From positions 1-54,442 of IMG/VR virus record IMGVR_UViG_3300021197_000088: a DNA stretch of 54,442 nucleotides; one strand, written 5' to 3'. A model generated the notes under the pieces. The model saw only the letters and a list, made by a program, of their open reading frames with translations, did no database searches and was not told where the DNA came from. A program made the position numbers and the translations under genes. Positions 34,350-43,065 of the stretch are shown piece after piece; positions within the stretch are counted from its first letter, which is position 1, and each line of letters opens with the position of its first letter. This DNA is from a virus.

Positions 34350-35066
34350 CTAAAATCCAGCTACGTTAATACCATATCTACCGGAATGGGGGAGATAAGT
34401 TGACCTCACATAGTCTGTCCTGTTTAATAGGATTGATTGCATATGCTTAATACCATCTTCAAATCTAGCAAAGTTAATTCCGTAGTGCTGTGCCTCGCCT
34501 CTGTACTGATAAGCATGAGCAGTTGCCCCATCTGCAACAACCTGTCTAAATTGTTCAGGTACAGTAGGGACATCCGTTGCAGCGGTCAGTGCTGTGGGAC
34601 GAGAGTAATATTCATACTTTAATGTGTATGCTTTGTCTGGGTAAGGGTATAAGCCGTAGTTATTATCGGGCGTTCTAAATACATAGGATGGAACGCCACC
34701 GACATCTGTTGTTGTTTCTTGACTAATATGTTTATCTATATATTCTTTATAATCTATTACGCGCAACGTAACGGCATCAACACCAAGTGTGTTATCTTTG
34801 CTTATACGAAAGGTTTCGTAATCTACGTGCTGTGTTCCTGTTGGAATAGTATAACGAGTTTGTGCCGCTACAAGTGTTTCTGTTTGTGTAGCATGGCTAA
34901 AAGGCCAACCAAACTCTCTTTGATTAATATAATTAATGGCATCGTTTACTGCGTTTTGACATTGTATTTGAAATCCTCTAGCCGAAGTAAAACTAGCTGC
35001 TGTTAAAGCTGGCTCATTCATACGGGCAAGAACTTCGTTTGTCAAACCTAGATAATCGTATGCCAT
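34350..35066 (-). CDS. Tail adaptor protein (tail tubular protein A-like)
   Basis: The 238-residue product has the pattern of T7 gp11 / P22 gp4-type adaptors: LGLTNEVLARMNEPALTAAS at the N-terminus, a helical bundle (CQNAVNDAINYINQREFGWPF), then a beta region (RYTIPTGTQHVDYETF) and PEQFRQVVADGATAHAY. It should dock on the portal and carry the nozzle. The gene starts just downstream of the stem-loop at 35086-35115. Confidence 0.75.
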   Translation of the reverse strand: MAYDYLGLTNEVLARMNEPALTAASFTSARGFQIQCQNAVNDAINYINQREFGWPFSHATQTETLVAAQTRYTIPTGTQHVDYETFRISKDNTLGVDAVTLRVIDYKEYIDKHISQETTTDVGGVPSYVFRTPDNNYGLYPYPDKAYTLKYEYYSRPTALTAATDVPTVPEQFRQVVADGATAHAYQYRGEAQHYGINFARFEDGIKHMQSILLNRTDYVRSTYLPHSGRYGINVAGF

Positions 35067-35085
35067 ATTAAATCCTTTAATGAAA

Positions 35086-35115
35086 GTGAGGGGGCAAGTT
35101 GCCCTGCCCCGTCAC
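35086..35115 (-). terminator. Stem-loop after the capsid genes, possible attenuator
   Basis: GTGA/TCAC plus GGGGCA/TGCCCC arms enclose an 8-nt loop; an alternative inner stem GGGCAA-G-TTGCCC is also possible. On the minus strand it lies between the head protein gene (35123-35617) and the adaptor gene, followed by a short T-rich stretch (CTTTCATT). It may reduce read-through after the highly expressed capsid genes, as the terminator after gene 10 does in T7. The T-tract is poor. Confidence 0.5.
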
Positions 35116-35122
35116 ATTATAT

Positions 35123-35617
35123 TTACGCTAATGCGTCACGGTCTACTTCGTTAGCAGTCATATCACCGGGGTCATCCACATCCAAGCAAACAGCAAACAT
35201 ACGGACTTTACCACCCGTTGTTGTACCTGTCATCGCTTGAATTTCAATGTCAATGGTGTCAGCAGTGCCACCAATAAGAACAGGAGTTTGTCCTGCCTTA
35301 AATGCGTAGTCACCTACAGATGCTCCATCAAAGTCAAATCCGTCAACAAAGTTATCCAAGTCTCCACCAGTAATACCGAAATCAAAATCTGTATCGGTTG
35401 AAGTTCCTGCATGAGCAGCAGTTACCTCAAGACCAGCACACATGATGAGAGTATTAGCCGGAATAGTCAGACCGGGAATCACATCGTTAGCAGCAAGGGC
35501 AGTACCCTTATCTGTTACAGCCGTTGCAAAATTTAACTCTGCTGAAAGCAAATAAGGTTTACGACCACGTGCATCATTTCCTCGTGCTACAGAGGTAGTA
35601 TTATCACCAAGAGCCAT
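35123..35617 (-). CDS. Probable head decoration or structural protein (164 aa)
   Basis: The product (MALGDNTTSVARGNDARGRKP...) is Ala/Asp/Thr-rich and beta-strand rich. It lies immediately downstream of the major capsid gene, the usual place for head decoration proteins, and before the stem-loop at 35086. Identification is by position and composition. Confidence 0.55.
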   Translation of the reverse strand: MALGDNTTSVARGNDARGRKPYLLSAELNFATAVTDKGTALAANDVIPGLTIPANTLIMCAGLEVTAAHAGTSTDTDFDFGITGGDLDNFVDGFDFDGASVGDYAFKAGQTPVLIGGTADTIDIEIQAMTGTTTGGKVRMFAVCLDVDDPGDMTANEVDRDALA

Positions 35618-35631
35618 AATTCAATCCTCCT

Positions 35632-36729
35632 TTAAGCTAAGTTATAAGCAGCAGTCACAATTGCTTCTGGGCGAAGAATCTTGCGACCATACAAATGCAT
35701 ACCACGGACAATATCTGCGAAGCTGTCCGGGTCGCGATAGGTTTCAGTCTTATTAATCTGCTCTGCAGTTGCAACAGCAGAAGAATGACCAGCAACGATT
35801 ACACCCATGTTAGACGTGTTTGAACCACCAGTAGTTGCAGGGCCAGTGCCGAGCGAAGGTAGGTTGTTTGACGTATACACTTGGAAACCGTGTAGGCTAT
35901 TCAAAACAAGACCATTCTGTAGACCAGAACCACCGAAGTCAGAGTTCAGAAGACGTGAATCTTCGTCCTTCAGTATTTCGATGAATACAGGGTCAAGAAC
36001 AAGCCAGCGTCCGTTGGTATCAACATTTTGTTGGTCCATAAGACGTGACATACGTGCAATGATTTGCAAAGCAAAAGCATTACCTGTAGTGCCTGACTTA
36101 GTAGCAGTGGCTCCACCAGCACGTGCTTCCAGACCAATGGACTGGTTAGCTGTACCTGCGGTTCCGTTTGACTGCGTAAAGTCAGATGCATCCAAAGACA
36201 TGGAAGCAAGTAGTTCAGCACCAACTAAGTTAGCACCAGCAGAAGCTGTAGTTACAGCCTTTGCACCATTAACAGTAGTGTTAACAGCAGAAGCAACAGC
36301 ATGTAGCTGTGCTTGCTTAAAGCCTGACAGATAGCCAAGAACATCTTGGTCAAACTGGTCGGCAAGGCGATACGCTGCACGGTCACTTGCCAGAGACTGG
36401 AAGTTTACGTGAGAGTGTGCCTCTTCAATGTCATCCACCTTGAAAGCAAAGTAGTTAGCTTTGTCAATCGTAAGGCTGAACTCTTCATCGTCAAGGTCTT
36501 GCGGGGTAATAGTCGTACCACGAGCATACTCCTTGACTGTGATTTCCGGTTCCTTGATAATCTTAACGGAATCACCCATTTGCGCAATTTCACCAAAGTA
36601 GTCATTATTGGTGATTGCTTCAACAATAGATGCCTTGCGGAAAGCAAGTTGCACCTGTTTGCTGTAAATAACGGGTGAAAAATTACCGTTAGGGAGATTA
36701 CCATATCCGGCTGCTGTAGAAAAAGCCAT
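35632..36729 (-). CDS. Major capsid protein
   Basis: The 365-residue product (MAFSTAAGYGNLPNGNFSPVIY...) shows the start of many podoviral coat proteins, with YSKQVQLAFRKASIVEAITNNDYFGEI and DSVKIIKEPEITVKEY, then FSLTIDKANYFAFKVDDIEEA. This is the HK97-fold E-loop and P-domain region as seen in T7-like and HMO-2011-like phages. It is placed after the scaffold and oxygenase genes and carries its own promoter and a 5' stem-loop leader, which suits the most abundant virion protein. Confidence 0.85.
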   Translation of the reverse strand: MAFSTAAGYGNLPNGNFSPVIYSKQVQLAFRKASIVEAITNNDYFGEIAQMGDSVKIIKEPEITVKEYARGTTITPQDLDDEEFSLTIDKANYFAFKVDDIEEAHSHVNFQSLASDRAAYRLADQFDQDVLGYLSGFKQAQLHAVASAVNTTVNGAKAVTTASAGANLVGAELLASMSLDASDFTQSNGTAGTANQSIGLEARAGGATATKSGTTGNAFALQIIARMSRLMDQQNVDTNGRWLVLDPVFIEILKDEDSRLLNSDFGGSGLQNGLVLNSLHGFQVYTSNNLPSLGTGPATTGGSNTSNMGVIVAGHSSAVATAEQINKTETYRDPDSFADIVRGMHLYGRKILRPEAIVTAAYNLA

Positions 36730-36860
36730 GATTATTTCTCCATTTTGGCATTCACAGATGCAAACTTTAAGACGTTCAGAGGCTGCTTTATTTGGGTGTG
36801 ACTGTACGGGTCAGGCCAAATTCTTCAGGTAATCCGTGAGACTGTTCTGTTTGCTGATAT

Positions 36861-36890
36861 GTGTAACACTATCGCGCAATAATGTTACAC
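36861..36890 (-). other. 5' leader stem-loop of the capsid transcript
   Basis: GTGTAACA (36861-36868) and TGTTACAC (36883-36890) form an 8-bp stem; with mismatches it extends toward a CGCG-containing loop. A transcript from the promoter at 36906-36933 should start near 36899, so this hairpin would form close to its 5' end and could protect the capsid mRNA from decay. The rest of the 190-bp gap holds no gene. Confidence 0.6.
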
Positions 36891-36905
36891 GTTTGTATGA
36901 CTATA

Positions 36906-36933
36906 GTTATACTTATAAATAACTATTTGTCAA
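36906..36933 (-). promoter_or_regulatory. Sigma70-like promoter for the major capsid gene
   Basis: On the minus strand TTGACA (36933-36928) and TATAAC (36911-36906) are 16 bp apart. The promoter overlaps the last codons of the oxygenase gene. It should drive the capsid gene with a leader of about 170 nt. Confidence 0.75.
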
Positions 36934-37591
36934 CCTTTTTTTCTTTCGGCACTTCAATAAAGTTCATATTCATGCTGAAAGACCTACGCTCACCTTTTGT
37001 ATAGAAAGGATATACGCAGTGAAATAGATGTGATGGAAATACATAGAAGTCACCAACTTGTGGTTTTACTATAAAATTTGTACAAGCATATCCTGCTGAC
37101 GTACCTGCTGCAAATTGTATATGTCCATTAGAAGGATGGTGGTCTTTGTAATCCTCTTCCCATTCTTTCTCAATTCCTTCTGGAAGTTTAAGATAACCCA
37201 CACAAGATAATCTTGAACCTGTGTGGATATGTAAAGGGTTATACTCGTTTTCAAATTGTCGTACAAACCAACCGGAAACTACTTGCAAACCGTAGTTAAA
37301 GTTGTCTGTGTCCAATCTCTTTGCACCCATAGAGTTTCTATGGTCTGAGTACGCTTGATACTTACCAATAAACTGGCCTAGCCCCTTTTGTGCAATTGAT
37401 ATAATATCATCATCAAATGCTAGTTCTGCTGATACTTTGCCAACTAGCTGGTCAGAATAATCATCCAGCTTGTCAGACATCTTATCGTTTAGTTGCTTAA
37501 CCAACTCATTTGGCATACGATAGTATCCCATAGTTGGTCCAAAAGGAGCGAATAAATGTAGGTCACTTTCCGGCGTATATATAATGCTCAT
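36923..37591 (-). CDS. 2-oxoglutarate/Fe(II)-dependent oxygenase-like protein (222 aa)
   Basis: Residues 118-129 (NPLHIHTGSRLS) and 185-208 (FPSHLFHCVYPF...ERRSFSMN) fit the 2OG-Fe(II) oxygenase_5 pattern 'HxHxxSxLSGvxYl ... FPSxxxHxVxP ... R'. The metal and 2OG ligands would be H121, H123, H191 and an Arg at 202/203. Such enzymes hydroxylate amino acids or nucleotides; the substrate here is unknown. Its position between scaffold and major capsid genes is unusual and suggests a virion protein substrate. It overlaps the scaffold gene by 4 nt. Confidence 0.75.
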   Translation of the reverse strand: MSIIYTPESDLHLFAPFGPTMGYYRMPNELVKQLNDKMSDKLDDYSDQLVGKVSAELAFDDDIISIAQKGLGQFIGKYQAYSDHRNSMGAKRLDTDNFNYGLQVVSGWFVRQFENEYNPLHIHTGSRLSCVGYLKLPEGIEKEWEEDYKDHHPSNGHIQFAAGTSAGYACTNFIVKPQVGDFYVFPSHLFHCVYPFYTKGERRSFSMNMNFIEVPKEKKVDK

Positions 37592-38460
37592 CGGGCTGAC
37601 CCACTCACATCGTACACAAATTTACCACTGCGAATAGCTTCCATTATTTCGTCAGCATTCTTTTCGTATTCCTGTGCTGACATTTTTTGTACTTCAGATT
37701 CTTTTAGATAGGTACTTGATTCACTATTTTGTGGCTTGCTACGAGAGTTTTTTGTAGCCACAGATTTAGCTGCATCTTTATCTGACTTAGGTTTTTCTTT
37801 ACCAATCCCCATGTCAGCTTTGTATAGGTCTATAGCTCTAGCGGCAGAACGTGCATCATTGTCATTGTCATACAGAGCATCTTGTACCCACTTTGGTTGC
37901 TCATCTGCCCAATTGTGAAAATCGTCACTTTCTCGTATATCACCAAAGTCAGGGTGTATGCGCATTAATTCTGCTTCAGCTTTTTCTTTTGTAGCACTAG
38001 ACTGCAATTCATCAATTGCTTTCATACGCTCTTCAAGAGCAGTAGATTGTTCCCTAGCTTTTTTGGTAGCAATTGTTTCTACTATAGCTGCTACGTCTGG
38101 GTAGTCTGCTGCCCACTGTTCAATGTCTTCATCAGACTTAGGTAGCTTCATTTCTTTCTGAGCAGCTTTACTTAGTTGAGATTTAAGTGCTTCTATTTCT
38201 TTTTTAAAATCTTCAGACTGCTGCTGTTGATGTCTACGCAAATCAGAATAACGCTTCTTAAATGTTTTTTCTTCTGCGTTCTTAGGCTCTTCTTCAGGTT
38301 CTGGTTTTTCTTCTACCTCACCTTTTTGTTCTTTCATCAACTGTTCTAGTTCTTCTTCTTCCATCTTGCGTTTTTCTTCGTTACTATATTTACGATTTGC
38401 AAACGCAATTTTCTTTTCGGGCTTCATTTCTTCAGCCATGATTGTAGCTTCTTCAGCCAT
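37588..38460 (-). CDS. Capsid scaffolding protein
   Basis: I chose the ATG at 38460 (MAEEATIMAEE) after AAGGAGAAGTACA, although the frame extends upstream. The 290-residue product is highly charged and helical, with acidic coiled coils (EEEELEQLMKEQKGEVEEK) and no hydrophobic core, as expected for podoviral scaffolds. Its place between portal-side genes and the capsid gene supports the call. Confidence 0.78.
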   Translation of the reverse strand: MAEEATIMAEEMKPEKKIAFANRKYSNEEKRKMEEEELEQLMKEQKGEVEEKPEPEEEPKNAEEKTFKKRYSDLRRHQQQQSEDFKKEIEALKSQLSKAAQKEMKLPKSDEDIEQWAADYPDVAAIVETIATKKAREQSTALEERMKAIDELQSSATKEKAEAELMRIHPDFGDIRESDDFHNWADEQPKWVQDALYDNDNDARSAARAIDLYKADMGIGKEKPKSDKDAAKSVATKNSRSKPQNSESSTYLKESEVQKMSAQEYEKNADEIMEAIRSGKFVYDVSGSAR

Positions 38461-38489
38461 TGTACTTCTCCTTGTTGGGGCCACTGTAG

Positions 38490-38507
38490 CCACACTGTCG
38501 GGTGTGG
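38490..38507 (-). other. Hairpin before the scaffold gene
   Basis: CCACAC (38490-38495) and GTGTGG (38502-38507) form a 6-bp stem with a TGTCGG loop. It lies in the 73-nt gap between the 695-residue virion protein gene and the scaffold gene, upstream of the scaffold Shine-Dalgarno. It could be an RNA processing or attenuation site; there is no T-tract. Confidence 0.4.
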
Positions 38508-38533
38508 GGAGTGAGTAGCCAACATATTGTGGA

Positions 38534-40612
38534 TTATTTTCTAGAAGCTAATCCACTTCGCTTCATTTGTTTGGCTAGACCGCCGGATTTAAATGCTGCT
38601 TCTGAACCCATGCCACCAAAGTCACCGCCAATACCGCCCGGTGCGCTGCTGCCATCACTGCCGCTAACGTCCTTATTATCAGCCGCACCGCCCTTGTCTC
38701 TTTGATAGGCTTCAAGAGTTTCTTGCATCGTAGTACGGTCTTGCTGAAGTGAGGCTTGTTTTGCAGCTTCTTTGTTTGCTTCGTCTCTTTGGTCGTCTTT
38801 TATTTGGTCAACACTAAGAGTTCCACCTTTTTTATACCCTAATTGTTCAGCATATTTATTATATTTAACTTGCCCTGCTGGAGATATTTTGTCAAACTTG
38901 TCTTTACTTATCATACCGCCAGCCCAGCCAGTGTCTATAGAAGCTGTCGTAGCTTTACGCCAATCTCCAAAACTTCTGTACGACCTGCTTCCAAGTTCAG
39001 TTACAGCGGCTTCACCCGTGTTTGGGTCAATAGCTAAACCTTGTTTACTAAAGAAACCCCCAGTCGCAGGGTCAAAATCACCAGCGCGATTATTAGTACC
39101 CATAGATGCATATCTTGTTGGGTCTACTCCTAGTTGTGTTCTTAAAGCTCTTAGATTACGGGCTGTTTGAACAGATGCTGGTAAAAGTCCTGAAGCTGGT
39201 GATAAACTCGGTGAACCGGGGGATGGTTTTCCCGGTAAACGGTCGGCTTCGGACATAGTTGGTAGTTCCGATAAATCCTTTGGACCAAAAGGAGCAGATG
39301 GACCTCCTAATGGAGTAGGTAAAGACTCCGGGTCTTTTTGAAAAAAAGGTGCTATCTCTGGTACGCCTAATAGCTCTCTTATTAAATTACCGCCCGGAAT
39401 TATACTCATTAAGTCAAAACCCCTTCTTCCTGAAATAGCAAATCTATCTTTATTTGTTTCTTTGCCCTCTCTAAAATCTTTTAAAGTTTGCCCACCTACA
39501 AAAGTATTATTAATTTCACCACCATCACCAGTGTCTTGACCAGTTTGAGTTTGTCCCATTATTGGGGTTACAGTTGTTTCTGAAGTTTTTGTGTCTGTAG
39601 GCTGGTCTGCCATAGGCGTATATCCTTCAGGCACAGGATAAATAGGCTGACCATTCTTAAAAGGTATTTGTAAAGTTTGCCCAGCATCATTTTGATATGT
39701 GCGAAGTTCATCATACTGCCCTGCTTTTTTACCTACTGTTTCTGCGAAGGTTGGTAAATTAGTTGTTTGCAAAGCTGTCGTATACTGTGGACCAGTAAAC
39801 TGTGTTGGCTGGAAAAATGGAGTAGCACCACCATAAGGTGTGAAACCTGTAGGTTGCCCTTGATAATTTTGAAATCCTGTAATGCCTGTTGAGCCTGTTT
39901 GATATACTCCTGTCATTGGATTAACTTGATTAGGCGAAGATGGGGGTACATATCCACCTACATTCATTTCTAATCCGTCATCTTCTATATCTAGGTCATA
40001 TTCATTAAAAGGTAAATTGTCTGGCATTGTAGCTTCTTCACTATTACCCATCTGACCCATAGCTTCCATTTCAGCTAAACCTTGCTTGGCCTCTTGCCGC
40101 ATACGCATTAAATTTTCAAGGCCAATGTAACGTACCACATCTGCGGGTACAACAAACTCGCCTTCACTAAGTTGAGCAGGAATGTCATCACGTACTTCTT
40201 CTTGTGTTGAACCGGGTGGCACATCATTGCCAGACACAGGGTCTGTTGTACCGCCTTCATCCATGAGACCACCGTCATCAAAGAGTTCCATTTGTTTAGG
40301 CATACCGCCTTTTGCAAAACTATAATCAGCTTTTAACTTTTTATATTCTGCTACAAATTTTTCTTTTTCTTCATCCGTCATGTCTTTATGTTTACCTGCT
40401 GCAAGCATGTTTTGCATTTCAGTAAATCTATTTTTAGCTTTAATACTATTTTCTAAAGAATCTTGTGCCGCTTGTGACGCATCATCAACATTCATATCTT
40501 TAGTGCGTTCTCTTTCTGCAGCCAAACGAGCAGCCTGTTCATCTGTCATGTTGCCACTTTTAATACGAGTGCCTTCATCCGTTTTTTCTATGGTTGTTTT
40601 ATATTCAGCCAT
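38534..40612 (-). CDS. Virion-associated protein with GG[ML] motifs (692 aa)
   Basis: The start is ATG 40612 (MAEYKTTIEK), 6-8 nt after AAGGGATG. Residues about 100-200 contain FAKGGMPKQMELFDDGGLMDEGG followed by DDIPAQLSEGEFVVPADVVRYIGLENLMRMRQEAKQGL, a block common in marine podoviruses next to the portal gene. The middle is Gln/Pro/Thr-rich. The C-terminus ends GGLAKQMKRSGLASRK. It is probably a head or portal-associated protein of unknown role. Confidence 0.65.
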   Translation of the reverse strand: MAEYKTTIEKTDEGTRIKSGNMTDEQAARLAAERERTKDMNVDDASQAAQDSLENSIKAKNRFTEMQNMLAAGKHKDMTDEEKEKFVAEYKKLKADYSFAKGGMPKQMELFDDGGLMDEGGTTDPVSGNDVPPGSTQEEVRDDIPAQLSEGEFVVPADVVRYIGLENLMRMRQEAKQGLAEMEAMGQMGNSEEATMPDNLPFNEYDLDIEDDGLEMNVGGYVPPSSPNQVNPMTGVYQTGSTGITGFQNYQGQPTGFTPYGGATPFFQPTQFTGPQYTTALQTTNLPTFAETVGKKAGQYDELRTYQNDAGQTLQIPFKNGQPIYPVPEGYTPMADQPTDTKTSETTVTPIMGQTQTGQDTGDGGEINNTFVGGQTLKDFREGKETNKDRFAISGRRGFDLMSIIPGGNLIRELLGVPEIAPFFQKDPESLPTPLGGPSAPFGPKDLSELPTMSEADRLPGKPSPGSPSLSPASGLLPASVQTARNLRALRTQLGVDPTRYASMGTNNRAGDFDPATGGFFSKQGLAIDPNTGEAAVTELGSRSYRSFGDWRKATTASIDTGWAGGMISKDKFDKISPAGQVKYNKYAEQLGYKKGGTLSVDQIKDDQRDEANKEAAKQASLQQDRTTMQETLEAYQRDKGGAADNKDVSGSDGSSAPGGIGGDFGGMGSEAAFKSGGLAKQMKRSGLASRK

Positions 40613-40835
40613 TGACTGCATCCCTTAATGTTTTAATACTACGCAACACCGCAATTGCTCCCTGCGCACGGTGCATTAATACTGTACTATCGCCTTGTTC
40701 TAAAGTACGATGTTGTTGTTCGATAAGCATATCTAAATACTTACTGAAGTGGCCCCATTGGCGGCTGTTGCTGACCAGCGGCTTGAGTTTGCTGAGTATT
40801 TCCTTGTTGTCCACTTGCACTAAATCCTTGTTCAC
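40605..40835 (-). CDS. Small helical protein overlapping the portal gene (76 aa)
   Basis: The frame begins with a GTG at 40835 inside the portal gene and overlaps it by 95 nt. The conserved-looking pattern NSRQWGHFSKYLDMLIEQQHRTLEQGDSTV followed by RAQGAIAVLRSI resembles small podoviral proteins encoded right after the portal. A shorter form from ATG 40730 is possible but would lose the Trp motif. Function unknown. Confidence 0.6.
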   Translation of the reverse strand: MNKDLVQVDNKEILSKLKPLVSNSRQWGHFSKYLDMLIEQQHRTLEQGDSTVLMHRAQGAIAVLRSIKTLRDAVNG

Positions 40836-42876
40836 CCGGAACAGGAACTTGTCCTGTACCTATATTTCCACCACCTGCACCTGTTGGGTCCATTGGATTA
40901 GCACCCGGTGGTGCTTGTCCCTGCTCCGGCATTGGAGCTTGGAAGCCCTTCATAATTTCTGCTTGCAGTGCAGCTTCATCCATATTGTTGGTAACTTTGT
41001 CTGGGTCTAAGTCCATAGACTTTGCAATCTCTCGTATTACATATTGGAACTTAGCAAAAGGAGCGAGTGCAGGGTTACTCGCAATTTGTAGGAACTGCAT
41101 GAGTCTTTGGCTGCGCACTTCGTTTGCCATAAGACTTTCAGTACCACGAGCTTTAACTTCTAAGTCCCCTTTTATTTCAGGGTCAAAGTCAAACTGCATG
41201 TTAAATCTAAATAGTCCCTCCCCTAAAGGACGAAGAAGATAGTCATCCACATTTTTAATAACTGTTTTTGTACCACCTTGAGCCGCACCCATCAACATAG
41301 AAATACCAGAGGCAGTACGACCTACTCCTGTAACTCCTGTTTGTCCATGTGCAAAAGATGGAAAGCCTGTACTTTCATCTGCTAATACACGAGCTTTATC
41401 AAACAGCATCATATTCTCTTGTGCTACATTTGGAAACTTTGTACCAAACAATGCCTGTCCCGGTGCGCCACCTTGTCTACGAAATATCTTACCCGGATAT
41501 ATAGACAGGTCTTGACCCGGCACTAGGTTTGTTTCATCTACCTCTACAATTAAATTGCCTGACAATACTGCATTGTCTACAGCCATACGCATAAAGCCAT
41601 TCATTAATGTCTGCGTATCATCCATGTTTTCAGCAATACCAATACCAAAGAAAGAGTATGGGTTTAGTTCGTAAGGAGAAGCACAGTAAGGTATCTTAGA
41701 AGGTTTAAATGGATTAAGAACCATGCGAAGCAACTTACCACCACAAATCCAAACATTGGCTTGCAACTCATCAAACTCTTTTAATTCTTTTGGAATCTTT
41801 ACGTCGTGTTCTTCAAGTAACTCTACATCTACCATTCCCCAATATTCTAATACTTCAAAACGGTCAATGCCATGTTCGGGTGCGTAGTCAGTTAAATCTT
41901 CTTCCCAGTATTTTTTAGTATAGTTTTCGCCTGTAGCAATAACTTCATCAATAACACCACTTCTAAAATAAGGACGCTTTTTAAGATTACGCAATTGTGT
42001 ACGTGACATTTTGTGTCTCTCAATTACGTACTGTGCTTCGTCCATATTATTGGCATCTGGGTCTGGATAAAAGTTCCAAACAGAAACATGGTTTACCTGT
42101 GGTATTGTTTTAAACATTGGGTCATATTCACCATCATCACTCCAATTAGGATATTCTTTGTCAACGGCAAATGGGCCTTTCATAATACCTGTACCAAATA
42201 AAGCCATTTCAAAAGCTGCGCTACGTAGATGTTTAGTTGCGCCAGACTCTTCTAGTTGGTCATGTATTTTCTTTTGCATTTTCTTTGCAGCAATTAAAGC
42301 AGGACTAAATGCAATAGCCGTAGGTGTTTGACCCGGACCTTCTTTTAATTTATCTTGTATTGGCTCAAGTTTATTTTCCAATACCCCAAGTTTTTCTTGG
42401 AGACTTTGGGCTGTGGCACCCGCAGGGAAATCCATTCCATCTCCCGAAAAACCATAGGGACTAGAAAGTGCAGTCTCACTACGCAATTGTTCCGGTTCTT
42501 TAGGGTCAAAATGTACATCTGCTACAACCCCCTCTGGTAATTCTGTTGGTTCAATAGATAAAGGAAAACGCTGATTAGCAAATAAGACATCAACAATTTG
42601 TCCATATGCTGCCAGCGTTTTTGTTTTTGTTACTTTAATAAATACACGAGACTTTTCAGATTCGGTAAACTGCACATCAGGACCATACAAACCACGATAA
42701 TTCCTATACGCACGAAGCCAACGCTCTTCATCGTGGTATCTGTAATCTTCTGATTTTTTATATCTTTCAGTAATAAAGGGAATAATATTACTTACATCAA
42801 TATCTGTTTTAGCTGTATCATCTGTATCTTCCAGAGCGATAGCGTCATCTTCAATCATAATTTCATCTTCAGCCAT
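40741..42876 (-). CDS. Portal protein
   Basis: I chose the ATG at 42876 (MAEDEIMIED), overlapping the previous stop (TAATG) and preceded by AAGGAAG. The 711-residue product has the podoviral portal pattern: YRYHDEERWLRAYRNYRGLYG near the N-terminus, FKTIPQVNHVSVWNFYPDPDA near residue 260, GIGIAENMDDTQTLMNGFMRMAVDNA, and PSFAHGQTGVTGVGRTASGISMLM. It forms the dodecameric DNA gate and motor docking site. The C-terminus is Gln/Gly/Pro-rich. Confidence 0.88.
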   Translation of the reverse strand: MAEDEIMIEDDAIALEDTDDTAKTDIDVSNIIPFITERYKKSEDYRYHDEERWLRAYRNYRGLYGPDVQFTESEKSRVFIKVTKTKTLAAYGQIVDVLFANQRFPLSIEPTELPEGVVADVHFDPKEPEQLRSETALSSPYGFSGDGMDFPAGATAQSLQEKLGVLENKLEPIQDKLKEGPGQTPTAIAFSPALIAAKKMQKKIHDQLEESGATKHLRSAAFEMALFGTGIMKGPFAVDKEYPNWSDDGEYDPMFKTIPQVNHVSVWNFYPDPDANNMDEAQYVIERHKMSRTQLRNLKKRPYFRSGVIDEVIATGENYTKKYWEEDLTDYAPEHGIDRFEVLEYWGMVDVELLEEHDVKIPKELKEFDELQANVWICGGKLLRMVLNPFKPSKIPYCASPYELNPYSFFGIGIAENMDDTQTLMNGFMRMAVDNAVLSGNLIVEVDETNLVPGQDLSIYPGKIFRRQGGAPGQALFGTKFPNVAQENMMLFDKARVLADESTGFPSFAHGQTGVTGVGRTASGISMLMGAAQGGTKTVIKNVDDYLLRPLGEGLFRFNMQFDFDPEIKGDLEVKARGTESLMANEVRSQRLMQFLQIASNPALAPFAKFQYVIREIAKSMDLDPDKVTNNMDEAALQAEIMKGFQAPMPEQGQAPPGANPMDPTGAGGGNIGTGQVPVPGEQGFSASGQQGNTQQTQAAGQQQPPMGPLQ

Positions 42877-43064
42877 TATACTTCCTTTGCTCCTACGATA
42901 GTGCATTTATAATCTACGGACTTCCAATGCCCGTCTTTAGGAATCTCTTCGTGTATTTGTTTCATTTCTATACATTGCGGTTGTTGTTCAAACCACTGTA
43001 TTGTCTGTGTTCCACAAGAACTTGTATCACACACAGTTAATAATAAAGTCCAAATTACTTCCAT
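42876..43064 (-). CDS. Small exported two-cysteine protein A (62 aa)
   Basis: The start at 43064 (MEVIWTLLLTVCDTSS) overlaps the terminase stop. A short hydrophobic N-terminus looks like a signal or anchor sequence, followed by QCIEMKQIHEEIPKDG and KSVDYKCTIVG. It is one of four small proteins in this strand with the same layout (hydrophobic start, mid-protein Cys in a helix, late Cys in a strand), which suggests a periplasmic disulfide-bonded fold. Confidence 0.55.
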   Translation of the reverse strand: MEVIWTLLLTVCDTSSCGTQTIQWFEQQPQCIEMKQIHEEIPKDGHWKSVDYKCTIVGAKEV

Positions 43065-43065
43065 C

